Assembly: GCF_020524585.1 (NCBI RefSeq)
Contig: NZ_JAIVLK010000011.1
Span: forward strand, 180,464-244,463
Origin: Celeribacter naphthalenivorans
GTDB taxonomy: Bacteria > Pseudomonadota > Alphaproteobacteria > Rhodobacterales > Rhodobacteraceae
Reading direction: 5' to 3'
Length of the DNA: 64,000 nucleotides
The notes below the pieces were generated by a model. It was given only the letters and a program-made list of their open reading frames with translations, had not been told where the DNA came from and made no database searches. Of this stretch, positions 56,385-64,000 are shown piece after piece. Each line of letters begins with the position of its first letter. Positions within the stretch are counted from its first letter, which is position 1. The position numbers were made by a program, and so were the translations under genes.

Positions 56385-58487
56385 CTACGCGGGCGCATTG
56401 GCATCCTGCAAAAGCCGTTTGTGTTTGCGCATTTCGGTCAATGCATCGCCAAAAGTGCGGATGCCTTTTTCCTCTGCCATGCGCAGCAATTTGATAAACA
56501 CAGCCGCCGTCGCAATCGTGTCGCCCATCGCGGTGTGACGCGCCTCGGGCGGGATTTTGACGCCCAGACGTTTGGAGATCGCGTCGAGCGTGTGTTCTTC
56601 GGACTGACCGAACACGATGGCGGACAAAAGCACCGTATCCAGCACCGGATTGGTGAATTTCGCCCCGATCTCGACTTCGTGACGGCGCAGGAATTCCAAA
56701 TCAAACGGCGCGTTATGGGCGACCAGAACCGCACCTCTGGCAAAGCTGTGCAATTGCCGCCCGGCCACGTCAATCTTCGGCGCGTCCTTCACCATGGCGT
56801 TGGTGATGTGATGCACCTCCGTGGCGGATTTTGGAATATTACGGCCGGGGTTCACGAGCTGGTCGAGGGCCTCGTTCTCGATCACCTTGCCGTTCACCAC
56901 ACGGAGCGCGGCGATCTGGCAAATCTCGTCGCCTTGGGAGGGCAAAAGCCCGGTGGTTTCCGTGTCAAAGACCACATAAGACAGGTCCGAGAGCGGTGTG
57001 TCCATCAACTCTTTCGGCGGGGTTTTCGAGAGAAGATCAAAGTCATAGGTCACTGCACGGCGGCCATCACCCAGAGTGCGGCGCAAACGGCGCGCTTCGC
57101 GGATCGGCAGTTTCAGAACCGCGCGCGATGCGCGTCCGAATTCGGGCCAAATCTCTGTGCCATGCGCCTCCAAAATATCGCGTCCGCTCATATCGACGAG
57201 GCCCACGTCGAGGGTCTCAGAGAGCCAGTTTTCCAACAGATCGACCGACAAGGGATCGCCACTCCATCCCAGCGCCAGCATCGCGCCTCCGCCCTCGTCG
57301 CGGCTGATCAGAAAGGACAGCGCGCGACCGCCGGTGCGGGTGATCTGGCGGGCGATATGGGACAGAAGCGTGATGATTTGAACCGCATCGAGCGTGAGCT
57401 CCAGGGCGTCGGAGGCATCGGCAATCAGGGCGATGTCATCCTGTTGCAACTGCGCGCTGAGCGCATCGCACAACTCGGCGCTGCGCACCTGTGCCATCGG
57501 CCACCAGTTCGCTTTGCCTGCCTCATATTCATGATCGAGCGTCGCAATGACGCCTGTGAGTTTTGCCATCTCATCAACAAGCGCGCGATCGAGACGCGGA
57601 TCGCTGCGCAGGCTGTCGTCGGCTTCACGGGCGGCCAGCGTGGTTTGCAGCGAGGCGATGGAGGGGCGCAGCGTCGCGAAGAGGCGCGACAGGAGTTTTT
57701 CGCGCTCGGCATGGACGGTGAGATCGGAGGTCACATCATCGAGCGTCAGCACATAGGGCGGCGTGACGTCGCCCTCATTCGGCGCATGCATGAGGCGCAT
57801 GCGGGCGGAGAGCACCTCGCCGCCATGTGTGGTCGCGACTGTCAAGGGCAGCACATGCCCATCGCCACCTTCGCCCGCACAAAGCCGCGCATAGGCCGAT
57901 TGGATCGGACGCGCGCGCAGGAAATCGAAGATCGAATGATCGAGACCGGGGGCGTGATCGGCGGACAAAAGATCGGCGGCGGCACCGTTGTAAAAGGCGA
58001 TCTTGTGATGGCCGGAGACGAGCACGATCCCAAGCGGCATCTCGGCGGAAAGCGCCGTGAGTTTCTCTTTTTCCTCAATGAGCCGCGTGGTTTCTTGGGC
58101 GACGCTTTCGGCCAGTTTGTTGCGTGTGGCGGTGAGGTTTTCCGTCACCGCGCGGGCGGCGGGCGCGAGATCGCCCAGATAGCGCGCGGTTTTCTCGTCG
58201 AGAGAGTCATCAACATCGGCATGCGCCCGGGCCAGCATGCCGCCCGCAAGCCGCTGGATCGGGCGGGCGAGGTGTTCGTCGAACAGAAACCAGACCCAGG
58301 CCACCACGGCCAAGGTGGCAAAGCCCGCGATCACGCCGGCAAAGACAAAGCCGTCGATGGCGCCGGGGTTCTCCATGCGGGCAAAGCCGAGGTAGAGCCC
58401 GATGGCCTCACCGGAGATCGCAACAACGGCGAGAAAGGCGAAAAACAAAAAGACCCGAAGCCGCAAAGACCACTGTTCAATTTTCAT
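56385..58487 (-). CDS. Membrane sensor-like pseudo-kinase fused to DnaQ-type 3'-5' exonuclease
   Basis: A 700-residue fusion. Two helices (about 10-32 and 46-68) with a short periplasmic loop, HAMP-like (70-125), PAS (146-255), a helical region in the place of a DHp domain (258-325) with no phospho-acceptor His (ATLRPSIASLQ), a degenerate ATPase-like region (335-465), then a full DEDDh exonuclease (503-670) with D508, E510, D596, H651 and D656 intact (FDTETTG, HNAPFD, HTAMGD). AGGAGG precedes the ATG, which lies 11 bp inside the response regulator gene. Likely the transduced version of the DnaQ-like nuclease found beside symporter genes in other proteobacteria. Confidence 0.88.
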   Translation of the reverse strand: MKIEQWSLRLRVFLFFAFLAVVAISGEAIGLYLGFARMENPGAIDGFVFAGVIAGFATLAVVAWVWFLFDEHLARPIQRLAGGMLARAHADVDDSLDEKTARYLGDLAPAARAVTENLTATRNKLAESVAQETTRLIEEKEKLTALSAEMPLGIVLVSGHHKIAFYNGAAADLLSADHAPGLDHSIFDFLRARPIQSAYARLCAGEGGDGHVLPLTVATTHGGEVLSARMRLMHAPNEGDVTPPYVLTLDDVTSDLTVHAEREKLLSRLFATLRPSIASLQTTLAAREADDSLRSDPRLDRALVDEMAKLTGVIATLDHEYEAGKANWWPMAQVRSAELCDALSAQLQQDDIALIADASDALELTLDAVQIITLLSHIARQITRTGGRALSFLISRDEGGGAMLALGWSGDPLSVDLLENWLSETLDVGLVDMSGRDILEAHGTEIWPEFGRASRAVLKLPIREARRLRRTLGDGRRAVTYDFDLLSKTPPKELMDTPLSDLSYVVFDTETTGLLPSQGDEICQIAALRVVNGKVIENEALDQLVNPGRNIPKSATEVHHITNAMVKDAPKIDVAGRQLHSFARGAVLVAHNAPFDLEFLRRHEVEIGAKFTNPVLDTVLLSAIVFGQSEEHTLDAISKRLGVKIPPEARHTAMGDTIATAAVFIKLLRMAEEKGIRTFGDALTEMRKHKRLLQDANAPA

Positions 58488-58866
58488 GCGAACCTCCTGC
58501 GATCAGGCGGGCGACGGAGCCCAAAAGATCACTCATGGCAAAGGGTTTTGTCAAAAATGCATTGGCGCCCATCGCCACACCTTTGCGCTGTTCGGCCTCT
58601 GAGGCGCGCGCGGACATCATCAGCACGGGGATATGCGCCAATTCGGCATCAAGGCGCAGCCGCTGGCAGACCTCATAGCCCGAGAGCCCCGGCAGCGTCA
58701 CATCGAGGAGCACGAGATCGGGCTTTTGCGCGCGAATGTTCGGCAGGGCCTGATCGCCACTGGAGACACGCAAAAGCTCATAGCCCGCGCGGGTCAACAA
58801 CACCTCGATGGCGATGGCGATATTGTCCTCATCCTCGACCAGAAGGATGCGCTTTTGATCTGCCAT
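58477..58866 (-). CDS. Stand-alone CheY-like response regulator
   Basis: A 129-residue receiver domain with no output domain. Acidic pair E11/D12, phospho-acceptor D55 in LLDVTLPGLSG, Ser in MMSAR and Lys in TKPF are all present, so it should be phosphorylatable. Overlaps the exonuclease fusion by 11 bp, suggesting partnership, although that protein lacks the usual phospho-His. Confidence 0.92.
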   Translation of the reverse strand: MADQKRILLVEDEDNIAIAIEVLLTRAGYELLRVSSGDQALPNIRAQKPDLVLLDVTLPGLSGYEVCQRLRLDAELAHIPVLMMSARASEAEQRKGVAMGANAFLTKPFAMSDLLGSVARLIAGGSHEN

Positions 58867-58889
58867 GTGTTTCCTCCCCTCAGATGGTG

Positions 58890-59393
58890 CTACCTCAAGT
58901 CATCGCAGGCCGTGCGCAGGATCGGGTCATTCTCGTTCATGTCATACCATGTGGCGCCCGAGAGATCGCCCTCCGGCAAACCGACCGTATCGGCGCGGCG
59001 CGACAGCAGGCAATCGAAGACCACGGGCACGATGGCGCTGTCGGAGCGGCGGGTGAGGAGGTACATGTCGGTTTTCACCATCGCGCCGTCGACTTTGGCG
59101 CCTACTTTGTCCAATGCGATGAATTGCGTGGTGACCGGGAAAAGATAGGTCCAGGGGCGCCAGGCTTGACGTTTCTCAACGGTCATCGCTGTGACTGTAC
59201 TGTCGCCAAGCCCTTGTTCGGCGCGCGAAAGCCACGAGTAATCCGACCAGATCGTAAAGGCCAACATCGCGAGGCCCGCCGCCGCAGGCATCGCCCATTT
59301 CGGCATCGGCAGACGCAACAGCTTTTGCAGCCCAAGGATGATCCCGGCGGCACCTGCGCCTGCGGAAATCGTGGCGATGAATTCGAGAAGCAT
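58890..59393 (-). CDS. Small membrane protein of unknown function
   Basis: A 167-residue protein with two N-terminal helices (about 4-25 and 32-50) followed by a soluble domain of about 115 residues (WRPWTYLFPVTTQFIALD, KTDMYLLTRRSDSAIVPVVFDCLLSRRADTV). No family recognised. It lies between the DUF294 gene (18 bp after it) and the response regulator, so it is probably part of the acetate-symporter locus. Confidence 0.75.
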   Translation of the reverse strand: MLLEFIATISAGAGAAGIILGLQKLLRLPMPKWAMPAAAGLAMLAFTIWSDYSWLSRAEQGLGDSTVTAMTVEKRQAWRPWTYLFPVTTQFIALDKVGAKVDGAMVKTDMYLLTRRSDSAIVPVVFDCLLSRRADTVGLPEGDLSGATWYDMNENDPILRTACDDLR

Positions 59394-59411
59394 GGGGGTT
59401 GACCCTTTTTG

Positions 59412-61229
59412 TTATGAGCGCGCGGAGGATGATCCGAGCGAAGATTGCATGGTGCGCACGATGACAAAAGCATCGCGCAGGTGGGAGCGCTCAAACGCCG
59501 GAAGCGCCGAGGGGCTCAGGAAATTGTCGGGCTTTTGGCCAGTGCGGACCTGTTCGGCCTGATGTTCGAGGCGGGCGGTGGCGATCATGTCATAGGCGGC
59601 CAAGAGGTCCTTGCCGCCGGTCTCGGAAATCACGCCCGCCTCAATCGCGCCTTCGATCCGCGCGCGGGTGTTGGCCACAAAGAGCTTGCCCTGAAGCGCA
59701 TAGACCCGGCCCAAATCAACAAGTGGCACGACGCCGTTGGCTTTCATGTCGATGTGATTGCGATGCTCGCCGGATTTGATCGTCGCAAATCCGCGCAAGA
59801 GGCCCAAAGGCGGCGTGTGTTTCAAAGAGTTCGAAATCATATGCGCGACAAAGATCGAATTCTTCGCCGCAGCCTCCAGCGCAGTTTTCTGCAAGGGTGC
59901 GAAGAGGCGCTCCTCGCCTGCGATGGGGCGCAGGTCGTACATGACGGAGGCCAGCATCTGGGCCTCATTGTCGGGGGCGGCGATCCATTTGTTGAAATAG
60001 CCCTCCCAAACCGAGAGGCGCTGGCACCAGCGATCCGCCATGGCCATCATATCGCCCGGGCAATAGACATAGCCGCAGGCGTCCAAGCCGTCGCAGACAA
60101 AGCGCGCCAGCTTGCGGAAATAGTCCATGTCGGCGTCGGTTGCCGCGTTGTCGATGATCAGGCAATTGTCCTGATCCGAGACGCCGGTCTGTTCGCGCCG
60201 ACCTTGGGAGCCGCAGGCGGCCCAGAGGTAGGGCACGGGGGCGGGGCCGAAGTCTTCTTCAGCCATTTTGAGCAAACGCCGCGTGACGATGTCGGCAATG
60301 TCGGTGATCTTGCGGGTCACCACGTCATGGGCCAGATGGCTGCCGACGAGCTGCATGAGAAACTCCGGCAAGCGCGCGGTGACGGCGGCCATATCGGCGA
60401 TGCTCTCGGCCTTGCTCAGATCGAACACCATCTGGGTCTGGCTCGATCCGAAAAACCGGGTGATGTCGGTCTGGGTGACCATGCCGACCAGCTTGCAGCC
60501 TTCGACAATGGGCAGATGCCCGATGTGGTTTTCCAGCATGACGTGGATCACATCGGTGCCAAGTGCGCCGGGGGTGAGCGTGATCGGGTCTTTCGCCATG
60601 ATCGCAGAGACGGGCAGGGCGGTGTCGCGGCCCTCGGCCAAAACTTTATTCGTCATGTCGCGGACAGTGACGAGGCCCAAAAGACGCTCGCCTTCGGTCA
60701 CGGCAACCGAGGACACTTTCGCGTCCCGCATCAGTCGCGCGCACTCGGCAATGGTGGAGGTTTCCGCACAGGTCACGGGCGCATGGGCCATGAGATCGGA
60801 AACATGTTGGGTCATAAGGCCCGAGGCGGATTTGGGACGCGCCTGGCCGCGATTGAAATAGCGGGCAAATTCGGGGTTCGCGGAGACTTCGGATTTGAAG
60901 GCCTCGGGCGTGAGCAGCAGGACCGTACAGGCGGAGGCCGCCGTCGCCGTGGTCGCCGCCACGCCATCGCGCAAAAGCCCGCGCTCGCCGAAATGGTTCG
61001 ACTTTTGCAACAGCGACATCTGCGCGCCATTGGCGTCGCTGATTTCGACGGAGCCGTCCTTGATCAGATAGAGACCTTCGAGCAATTCGCCATGGGCGTA
61101 GATCACCTCTCCTTCGGCATAGGTCTTGCGCGAAAACCCGGTCGCAAGCTCGACCAAGTCATTTTTCGGCAGCACGTCATAGGGGTGGGTGATTTGCAGG
61201 AAGTCGATGATCTTGGATGTGGCGCTCAT
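59412..61229 (-). CDS. cNMP-binding, CBS pair and DUF294 nucleotidyltransferase-like protein
   Basis: A 605-residue cytoplasmic protein. A cyclic-nucleotide-binding domain (about 15-130: YAHGELLEGLYLIKDGSVEI), two CBS domains (about 155-275), and a DUF294 nucleotidyltransferase-like domain with an intact GSQGRREQTGVSDQDNCLI motif (Gly-Ser and Asp-x-Asp), then DUF294 C-terminal helices. The ATG at 61229 has GGGAGG upstream. Homologues commonly lie next to VC_2705-type symporter genes. Activity unknown. Confidence 0.88.
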   Translation of the reverse strand: MSATSKIIDFLQITHPYDVLPKNDLVELATGFSRKTYAEGEVIYAHGELLEGLYLIKDGSVEISDANGAQMSLLQKSNHFGERGLLRDGVAATTATAASACTVLLLTPEAFKSEVSANPEFARYFNRGQARPKSASGLMTQHVSDLMAHAPVTCAETSTIAECARLMRDAKVSSVAVTEGERLLGLVTVRDMTNKVLAEGRDTALPVSAIMAKDPITLTPGALGTDVIHVMLENHIGHLPIVEGCKLVGMVTQTDITRFFGSSQTQMVFDLSKAESIADMAAVTARLPEFLMQLVGSHLAHDVVTRKITDIADIVTRRLLKMAEEDFGPAPVPYLWAACGSQGRREQTGVSDQDNCLIIDNAATDADMDYFRKLARFVCDGLDACGYVYCPGDMMAMADRWCQRLSVWEGYFNKWIAAPDNEAQMLASVMYDLRPIAGEERLFAPLQKTALEAAAKNSIFVAHMISNSLKHTPPLGLLRGFATIKSGEHRNHIDMKANGVVPLVDLGRVYALQGKLFVANTRARIEGAIEAGVISETGGKDLLAAYDMIATARLEHQAEQVRTGQKPDNFLSPSALPAFERSHLRDAFVIVRTMQSSLGSSSARS

Positions 61230-61254
61230 CGCTGGCCTCCCGAAAAAAGCGGTT

Positions 61255-61287
61255 AAAAAAGGGCGCGGAAGATGACCCCCCGCGCCC
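61255..61287 (-). terminator. Intrinsic terminator after the symporter gene
   Basis: Minus strand: an 8-bp stem GGGCGCGG/CCGCGCCC with an 11-nt loop, followed by TTTTTT. A second small hairpin (61302-61317, CTGGCG/CGCCAG) precedes it. It lies between the symporter stop and the DUF294 gene in the same direction, so the downstream regulators probably depend on readthrough or their own promoter. Confidence 0.75.
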
Positions 61288-61328
61288 AATATGAAGATGG
61301 ACTGGCGGTGACGCCAGCCCAAACCTTT

Positions 61329-63083
61329 TTAGTGGTCGACGGCTGCACCGGCACCGCGCGGGATGCGGATGCTTTCCACCAGCTCCTGAATTTCCGCCGG
61401 CGGCTCGTCGGTGGCATTGGACACCACGAAAGCGACAGCGAAGTTGATCAAGGCGCCGACAGCCCCGAAGGAGGTCGATTTGATCGACAGCAGCAGCGGG
61501 TCGGCATCGGTGAAGGAGTTGGTGCCCGTGATGAAGAACCAGCCCTTGTGCAGGAAGATGTAGATGATCGTCACCACAAGACCGGCGACCATACCGGCCA
61601 CGGCACCCTTGTTGTTGATGCGCTTCGAGAAGATGCCCATCATCAGCGCCGGGAAGATCGACGCGGCGGCCAGACCGAAGGCGAGCGCCACGGTTTGCGC
61701 GGCGAAGCCCGGGGGGTTCATGCCGAGGTAGGTTGCGACCGCGATGGCCACAGCCATGGCGATCCGTGCGGCCATCAGCTCGCCTTTTTCCGAGATCGAC
61801 GGATTGAGCTGCGACTTGATGAGGTCATGCGACACAGCGGAGGCAATCGCCATCAACAGACCGGCAGCGGTCGAAAGTGCTGCGGCCAGACCACCGGCGG
61901 CAACCAGTGCGATCACCCAACCCGGCAGGTTTGCGATTTCCGGGTTTGCCAGCGTGATGATGTCGTTGTTCACCGTCAGTTCGTTTTCGGCAGAGGCGTT
62001 GTACTCGATCAGGCCGTCAGCGTTCTTGTCGTCAAAGGCGAGAAGGCCGGTGGTTTCCCAGTTGCGCACCCAGTCGACCCGGTTGCCCTGATTGTCGACG
62101 CCTGCTTCGATTTCGGCGAGCGAAAGCGCCGCTTCCGAAGTGCCGTTCGGGTAGAAGGTGTCGATCAGGTTCACGCGCGCCATGGCCGCAACAGCCGGAG
62201 CCGTGAGGTAGAGAAGCGCGATGAAGACCAGAGCCCAACCAGCAGACGAACGAGCATCAGACACTTTCGGCACGGTGAAGAAGCGCACGATGACGTGCGG
62301 CAGACCCGCTGTACCGATCATCAGCGACATGGTGAACAGGAACATGTTCAGCGTGGTGTCGCTTTGCTTGGTATATTCGGCAAAGCCGAGATCCTGCAGC
62401 ATGCCATTGAGCGTGGAGAGGATCGGTTCGCCGGTGCCGACATGGTCGGAGAACAGGCCGAGCGGCGGGATCGGGTTGCCGGTCAGCTGCAGCGAGATGA
62501 AGATCGCCGGGATGGTGTAGGCGATGATCAGAACGACGTATTGCGCGACCTGCGTGTAGGTGATGCCCTTCATGCCGCCGATAACCGCGTAGAAGAACAC
62601 GATGGCCGCACCGATCAACAGGCCCGTGGTCTTGTCCACTTCGAGGAAGCGGGAGAAGGCCACGCCCACACCGGTCATCTGACCGATCACATAGGTGATA
62701 GAGGCGACGATGAGACAGATCACGGCGACGGTGCGCGCGGTTTGGCTATAGAACCGGTCGCCGATGAATTCCGGCACGGTAAACTTGCCGAATTTGCGCA
62801 GGTAGGGGGCCAAAAGCATGGCGAGCAACACGTAGCCGCCGGTCCAGCCCATCAGGTAGGCGGAGGTATTGTAACCGCCGAAAGAGATGATCCCCGCCAT
62901 GGAGATAAAGGAGGCGGCAGACATCCAGTCCGCGCCGGTGGCCATGCCGTTCAGAACGGGGTGCACACCCCGGCCAGCAGCATAGAATTCAGATGTGGAA
63001 CCCGCGCGGGCCCAGATCGCGATACCGATGTAGAGCGCAAAGGTCGCGCCCACAACGATCAGGTTGAGGGTAAACTGATCCAT
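61329..63083 (-). CDS. Sodium:solute symporter large subunit (VC_2705 subfamily, ActP-like)
   Basis: A 584-residue SLC5-type symporter with about 13 helices. FYAAGRGVHPVLNGMATGADWMSAASF is the family N-terminal signature, with TVPEFIGDRF and GTAGLPHVIVRFFTV after it. A soluble loop near residues 340-380 holds DDKNADGLIEYN, an EF-hand-like stretch regularly seen in this subfamily. It works with the small subunit (DUF4212) next to it. Proximity to acs suggests acetate or a related carboxylate as substrate. Confidence 0.92.
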   Translation of the reverse strand: MDQFTLNLIVVGATFALYIGIAIWARAGSTSEFYAAGRGVHPVLNGMATGADWMSAASFISMAGIISFGGYNTSAYLMGWTGGYVLLAMLLAPYLRKFGKFTVPEFIGDRFYSQTARTVAVICLIVASITYVIGQMTGVGVAFSRFLEVDKTTGLLIGAAIVFFYAVIGGMKGITYTQVAQYVVLIIAYTIPAIFISLQLTGNPIPPLGLFSDHVGTGEPILSTLNGMLQDLGFAEYTKQSDTTLNMFLFTMSLMIGTAGLPHVIVRFFTVPKVSDARSSAGWALVFIALLYLTAPAVAAMARVNLIDTFYPNGTSEAALSLAEIEAGVDNQGNRVDWVRNWETTGLLAFDDKNADGLIEYNASAENELTVNNDIITLANPEIANLPGWVIALVAAGGLAAALSTAAGLLMAIASAVSHDLIKSQLNPSISEKGELMAARIAMAVAIAVATYLGMNPPGFAAQTVALAFGLAAASIFPALMMGIFSKRINNKGAVAGMVAGLVVTIIYIFLHKGWFFITGTNSFTDADPLLLSIKSTSFGAVGALINFAVAFVVSNATDEPPAEIQELVESIRIPRGAGAAVDH

Positions 63084-63095
63084 TGGTGATGCTCC

Positions 63096-63353
63096 TTATT
63101 CGTCCACGCCATGTTCTTTGTCGAGTTTGTTCATCTTCGCCGCGTAGGCGAAAATGAGCACGAGGAATACGAGGATCGAGCCTTGCTGGGCGAACCAGAA
63201 GCCGAGATCCGTGCCGCCGATCTTGATGCCCGCAAGCATCGGGCGCAGCAGAATGCCGAAGCCGAAAGAACAGATGAACCAAATCACCAAAGAGATGCCG
63301 ATGATCCGCTTGTTCGCTGACCAATAGGCATTGTTTTCTGAATTATCCGCCAT
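63096..63353 (-). CDS. DUF4212 symporter small subunit
   Basis: An 85-residue protein with two helices (about 17-38 and 48-70) and the family's GGTDLGFWFAQQGSI segment. In VC_2705-type systems it is encoded immediately before the large subunit, as here (12 bp apart). Starts with ATG at 63353. Confidence 0.92.
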   Translation of the reverse strand: MADNSENNAYWSANKRIIGISLVIWFICSFGFGILLRPMLAGIKIGGTDLGFWFAQQGSILVFLVLIFAYAAKMNKLDKEHGVDE

Positions 63354-63502
63354 GAGTGCGGTCCTCCCTTTTGTCCCTAACCCGAGAGTCGTGAAAACCA
63401 GTCGGGCCTTTTAAGTCACGACCCCCGCCTCCTCGCGGGACCCGCCCTTTTTTGCCAGATCAGCTCAGGTGTCCGGTCCTGCCGGTCCTTTGGCTGAGAG
63501 GC

Positions 63503-63532
63503 GCATCACCCCTCATTTCGTGGGGGTGATGC
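63503..63532. terminator. Hairpin between acs and the symporter operon
   Basis: Perfect 10-bp stem (GCATCACCCC with GGGGTGATGC), 10-nt loop, 28 nt after the acs stop in the minus-strand sense. No T-run on either side. Probably the 3' end structure of acs; the remaining ~150 bp to the DUF4212 start should hold its promoter. Confidence 0.55.
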
Positions 63533-63559
63533 TAATAGCCTACCATATCTGCGAAAATG

Positions 63560-64000
63560 TCACGCAGATTTTTGGTAAAGCGAATTCGCAATCAGCTCCT
63601 CGACGACAGCAGGCTCAGCCAGCGTGGAGGTGTCGCCCAAAGACCCGGTGTCGTTCTCGGCGATTTTGCGCAGGATGCGGCGCATGATTTTGCCGGAGCG
63701 GGTTTTCGGCAGGCCGGGCGCCCATTGGATGAAGTCCGGTTTGGCGATCGGGCCGATCTCGGTGCGGACCCATTTCTCCAGCTCGACGCGCAGCTCGTCG
63801 GTCGGCTCCACATCGTTCATCAGCGTCACATAGGCGTAGATGCCCTGGCCCTTGAGCTCATGCGGCATGCCGACGACCGCAGCTTCGGCGACTTTGGCGT
63901 GGGCGACCAGCGCGCTTTCGACCTCGGCCGTGCCCATGCGGTGGCCCGAGACGTTGATCACGTCGTCGACGCGGCCGGTGATCCAATAGTAGCCATCCGC
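63560..64000 (-). CDS. acs: Acetyl-CoA synthetase, C-terminal part (5' end outside the window)
   Basis: The last about 147 residues of Acs. From the window edge it reads [19 protein letters not shown], the hinge and start of the mobile C-terminal domain, followed by [25 protein letters not shown] and [20 protein letters not shown], whose Lys is the catalytic and acetylation-controlled residue. Makes acetyl-CoA from acetate, ATP and CoA. Runs off the right edge. Same strand as the symporter genes. Confidence 0.95.
   Translation of the reverse strand, partial: ADGYYWITGRVDDVINVSGHRMGTAEVESALVAHAKVAEAAVVGMPHELKGQGIYAYVTLMNDVEPTDELRVELEKWVRTEIGPIAKPDFIQWAPGLPKTRSGKIMRRILRKIAENDTGSLGDTSTLAEPAVVEELIANSLYQKSA

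Noticed and set aside
61998..62041. EF-hand-like DDKNADGLIEYN loop in the sodium symporter considered as a novel calcium site.
   Set aside because: This loop is a usual feature of the VC_2705 symporter subfamily, and the final acidic ligand is missing.
63485..63515. GGCTGAGAGGCGCATCACCC resembles the THI box of a TPP riboswitch on the plus strand.
   Set aside because: The GAACCTGA and following conserved parts are missing and no plus-strand gene follows.

Overview
The window reads as a chromosomal segment of a GC-rich alphaproteobacterium, most likely a marine member of the Rhodobacterales (Roseobacter or Celeribacter-like). This rests on protein style, the ccoI-ccoS pair, an FNR-type box, a complete urt urea transporter, agl-like sugar transport, purine catabolism ending in fused allantoinase/OHCU decarboxylase, and nrdHIEF behind a cobalamin riboswitch. 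Genus is inference only. I see no insertion sequence, phage, CRISPR array or origin. Base and codon use look even throughout.

Layout. 1-5.4 kb: end of cbb3 oxidase assembly (ccoI, ccoS), then a tesA-type esterase divergent from a ybbA-ybbP-type exporter. 5.4-8.1 kb: acetate kinase with a MaoC-phosphotransacylase fusion behind an FNR-like box. 8.2-11 kb: a large chemoreceptor. 11.5-17.6 kb: urtABCDE. 17.6-25 kb: LacI regulator with a perfect 16-bp palindromic operator, then an agl-like ABC transporter whose enzyme gene is a GH63-type (glucosylglycerate/mannosylglycerate hydrolase-like) protein. 25-29.2 kb: class Ib ribonucleotide reductase nrdHIEF with B12 riboswitch and possible NrdR boxes. 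29.2-33.2 kb: pqi lipid-transport genes with pqiA split in two. 33.3-37.7 kb: an aromatic-ring cleavage operon (intradiol dioxygenase, cycloisomerase, unknown small protein, hydrolase, LysR) with a perfect ATAC-N7-GTAT operator. 37.8 kb: tRNA-Met. 38-42.5 kb: urate to glyoxylate plus urea genes. 42.5-44.3 kb: galM and a shortened dgoK-like gene. 44.4-47.1 kb: divergent copZ/copA. 47.4-55.8 kb: a compact Ig-repeat adhesin with its own type I secretion system. 55.8-64 kb: a NUDIX hydrolase and an acetate-uptake locus: acs, two-subunit sodium:solute symporter, cNMP/CBS/DUF294 protein, a small membrane protein, a response regulator and a sensor-like protein fused to a DnaQ exonuclease.

How the parts connect. 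Urea released by AllA is the same molecule that the Urt system imports, so nitrogen scavenging is represented twice. Two acetate routes are present, AckA/phosphotransacylase (probably oxygen-controlled) and Acs with a symporter. Oxygen, copper and heme-copper oxidase functions also recur (ccoI/S, FNR-like box, copA/copZ).

The items most worth following are the membrane sensor-exonuclease fusion in the acetate locus, the agl-like operon with a GH63-type enzyme and a DUF11/Ig-like domain inserted in the permease, and the aromatic operon in which a 129-residue unknown protein occupies the place expected for muconolactone isomerase. All function assignments are from reading motifs by eye; no database search was run.
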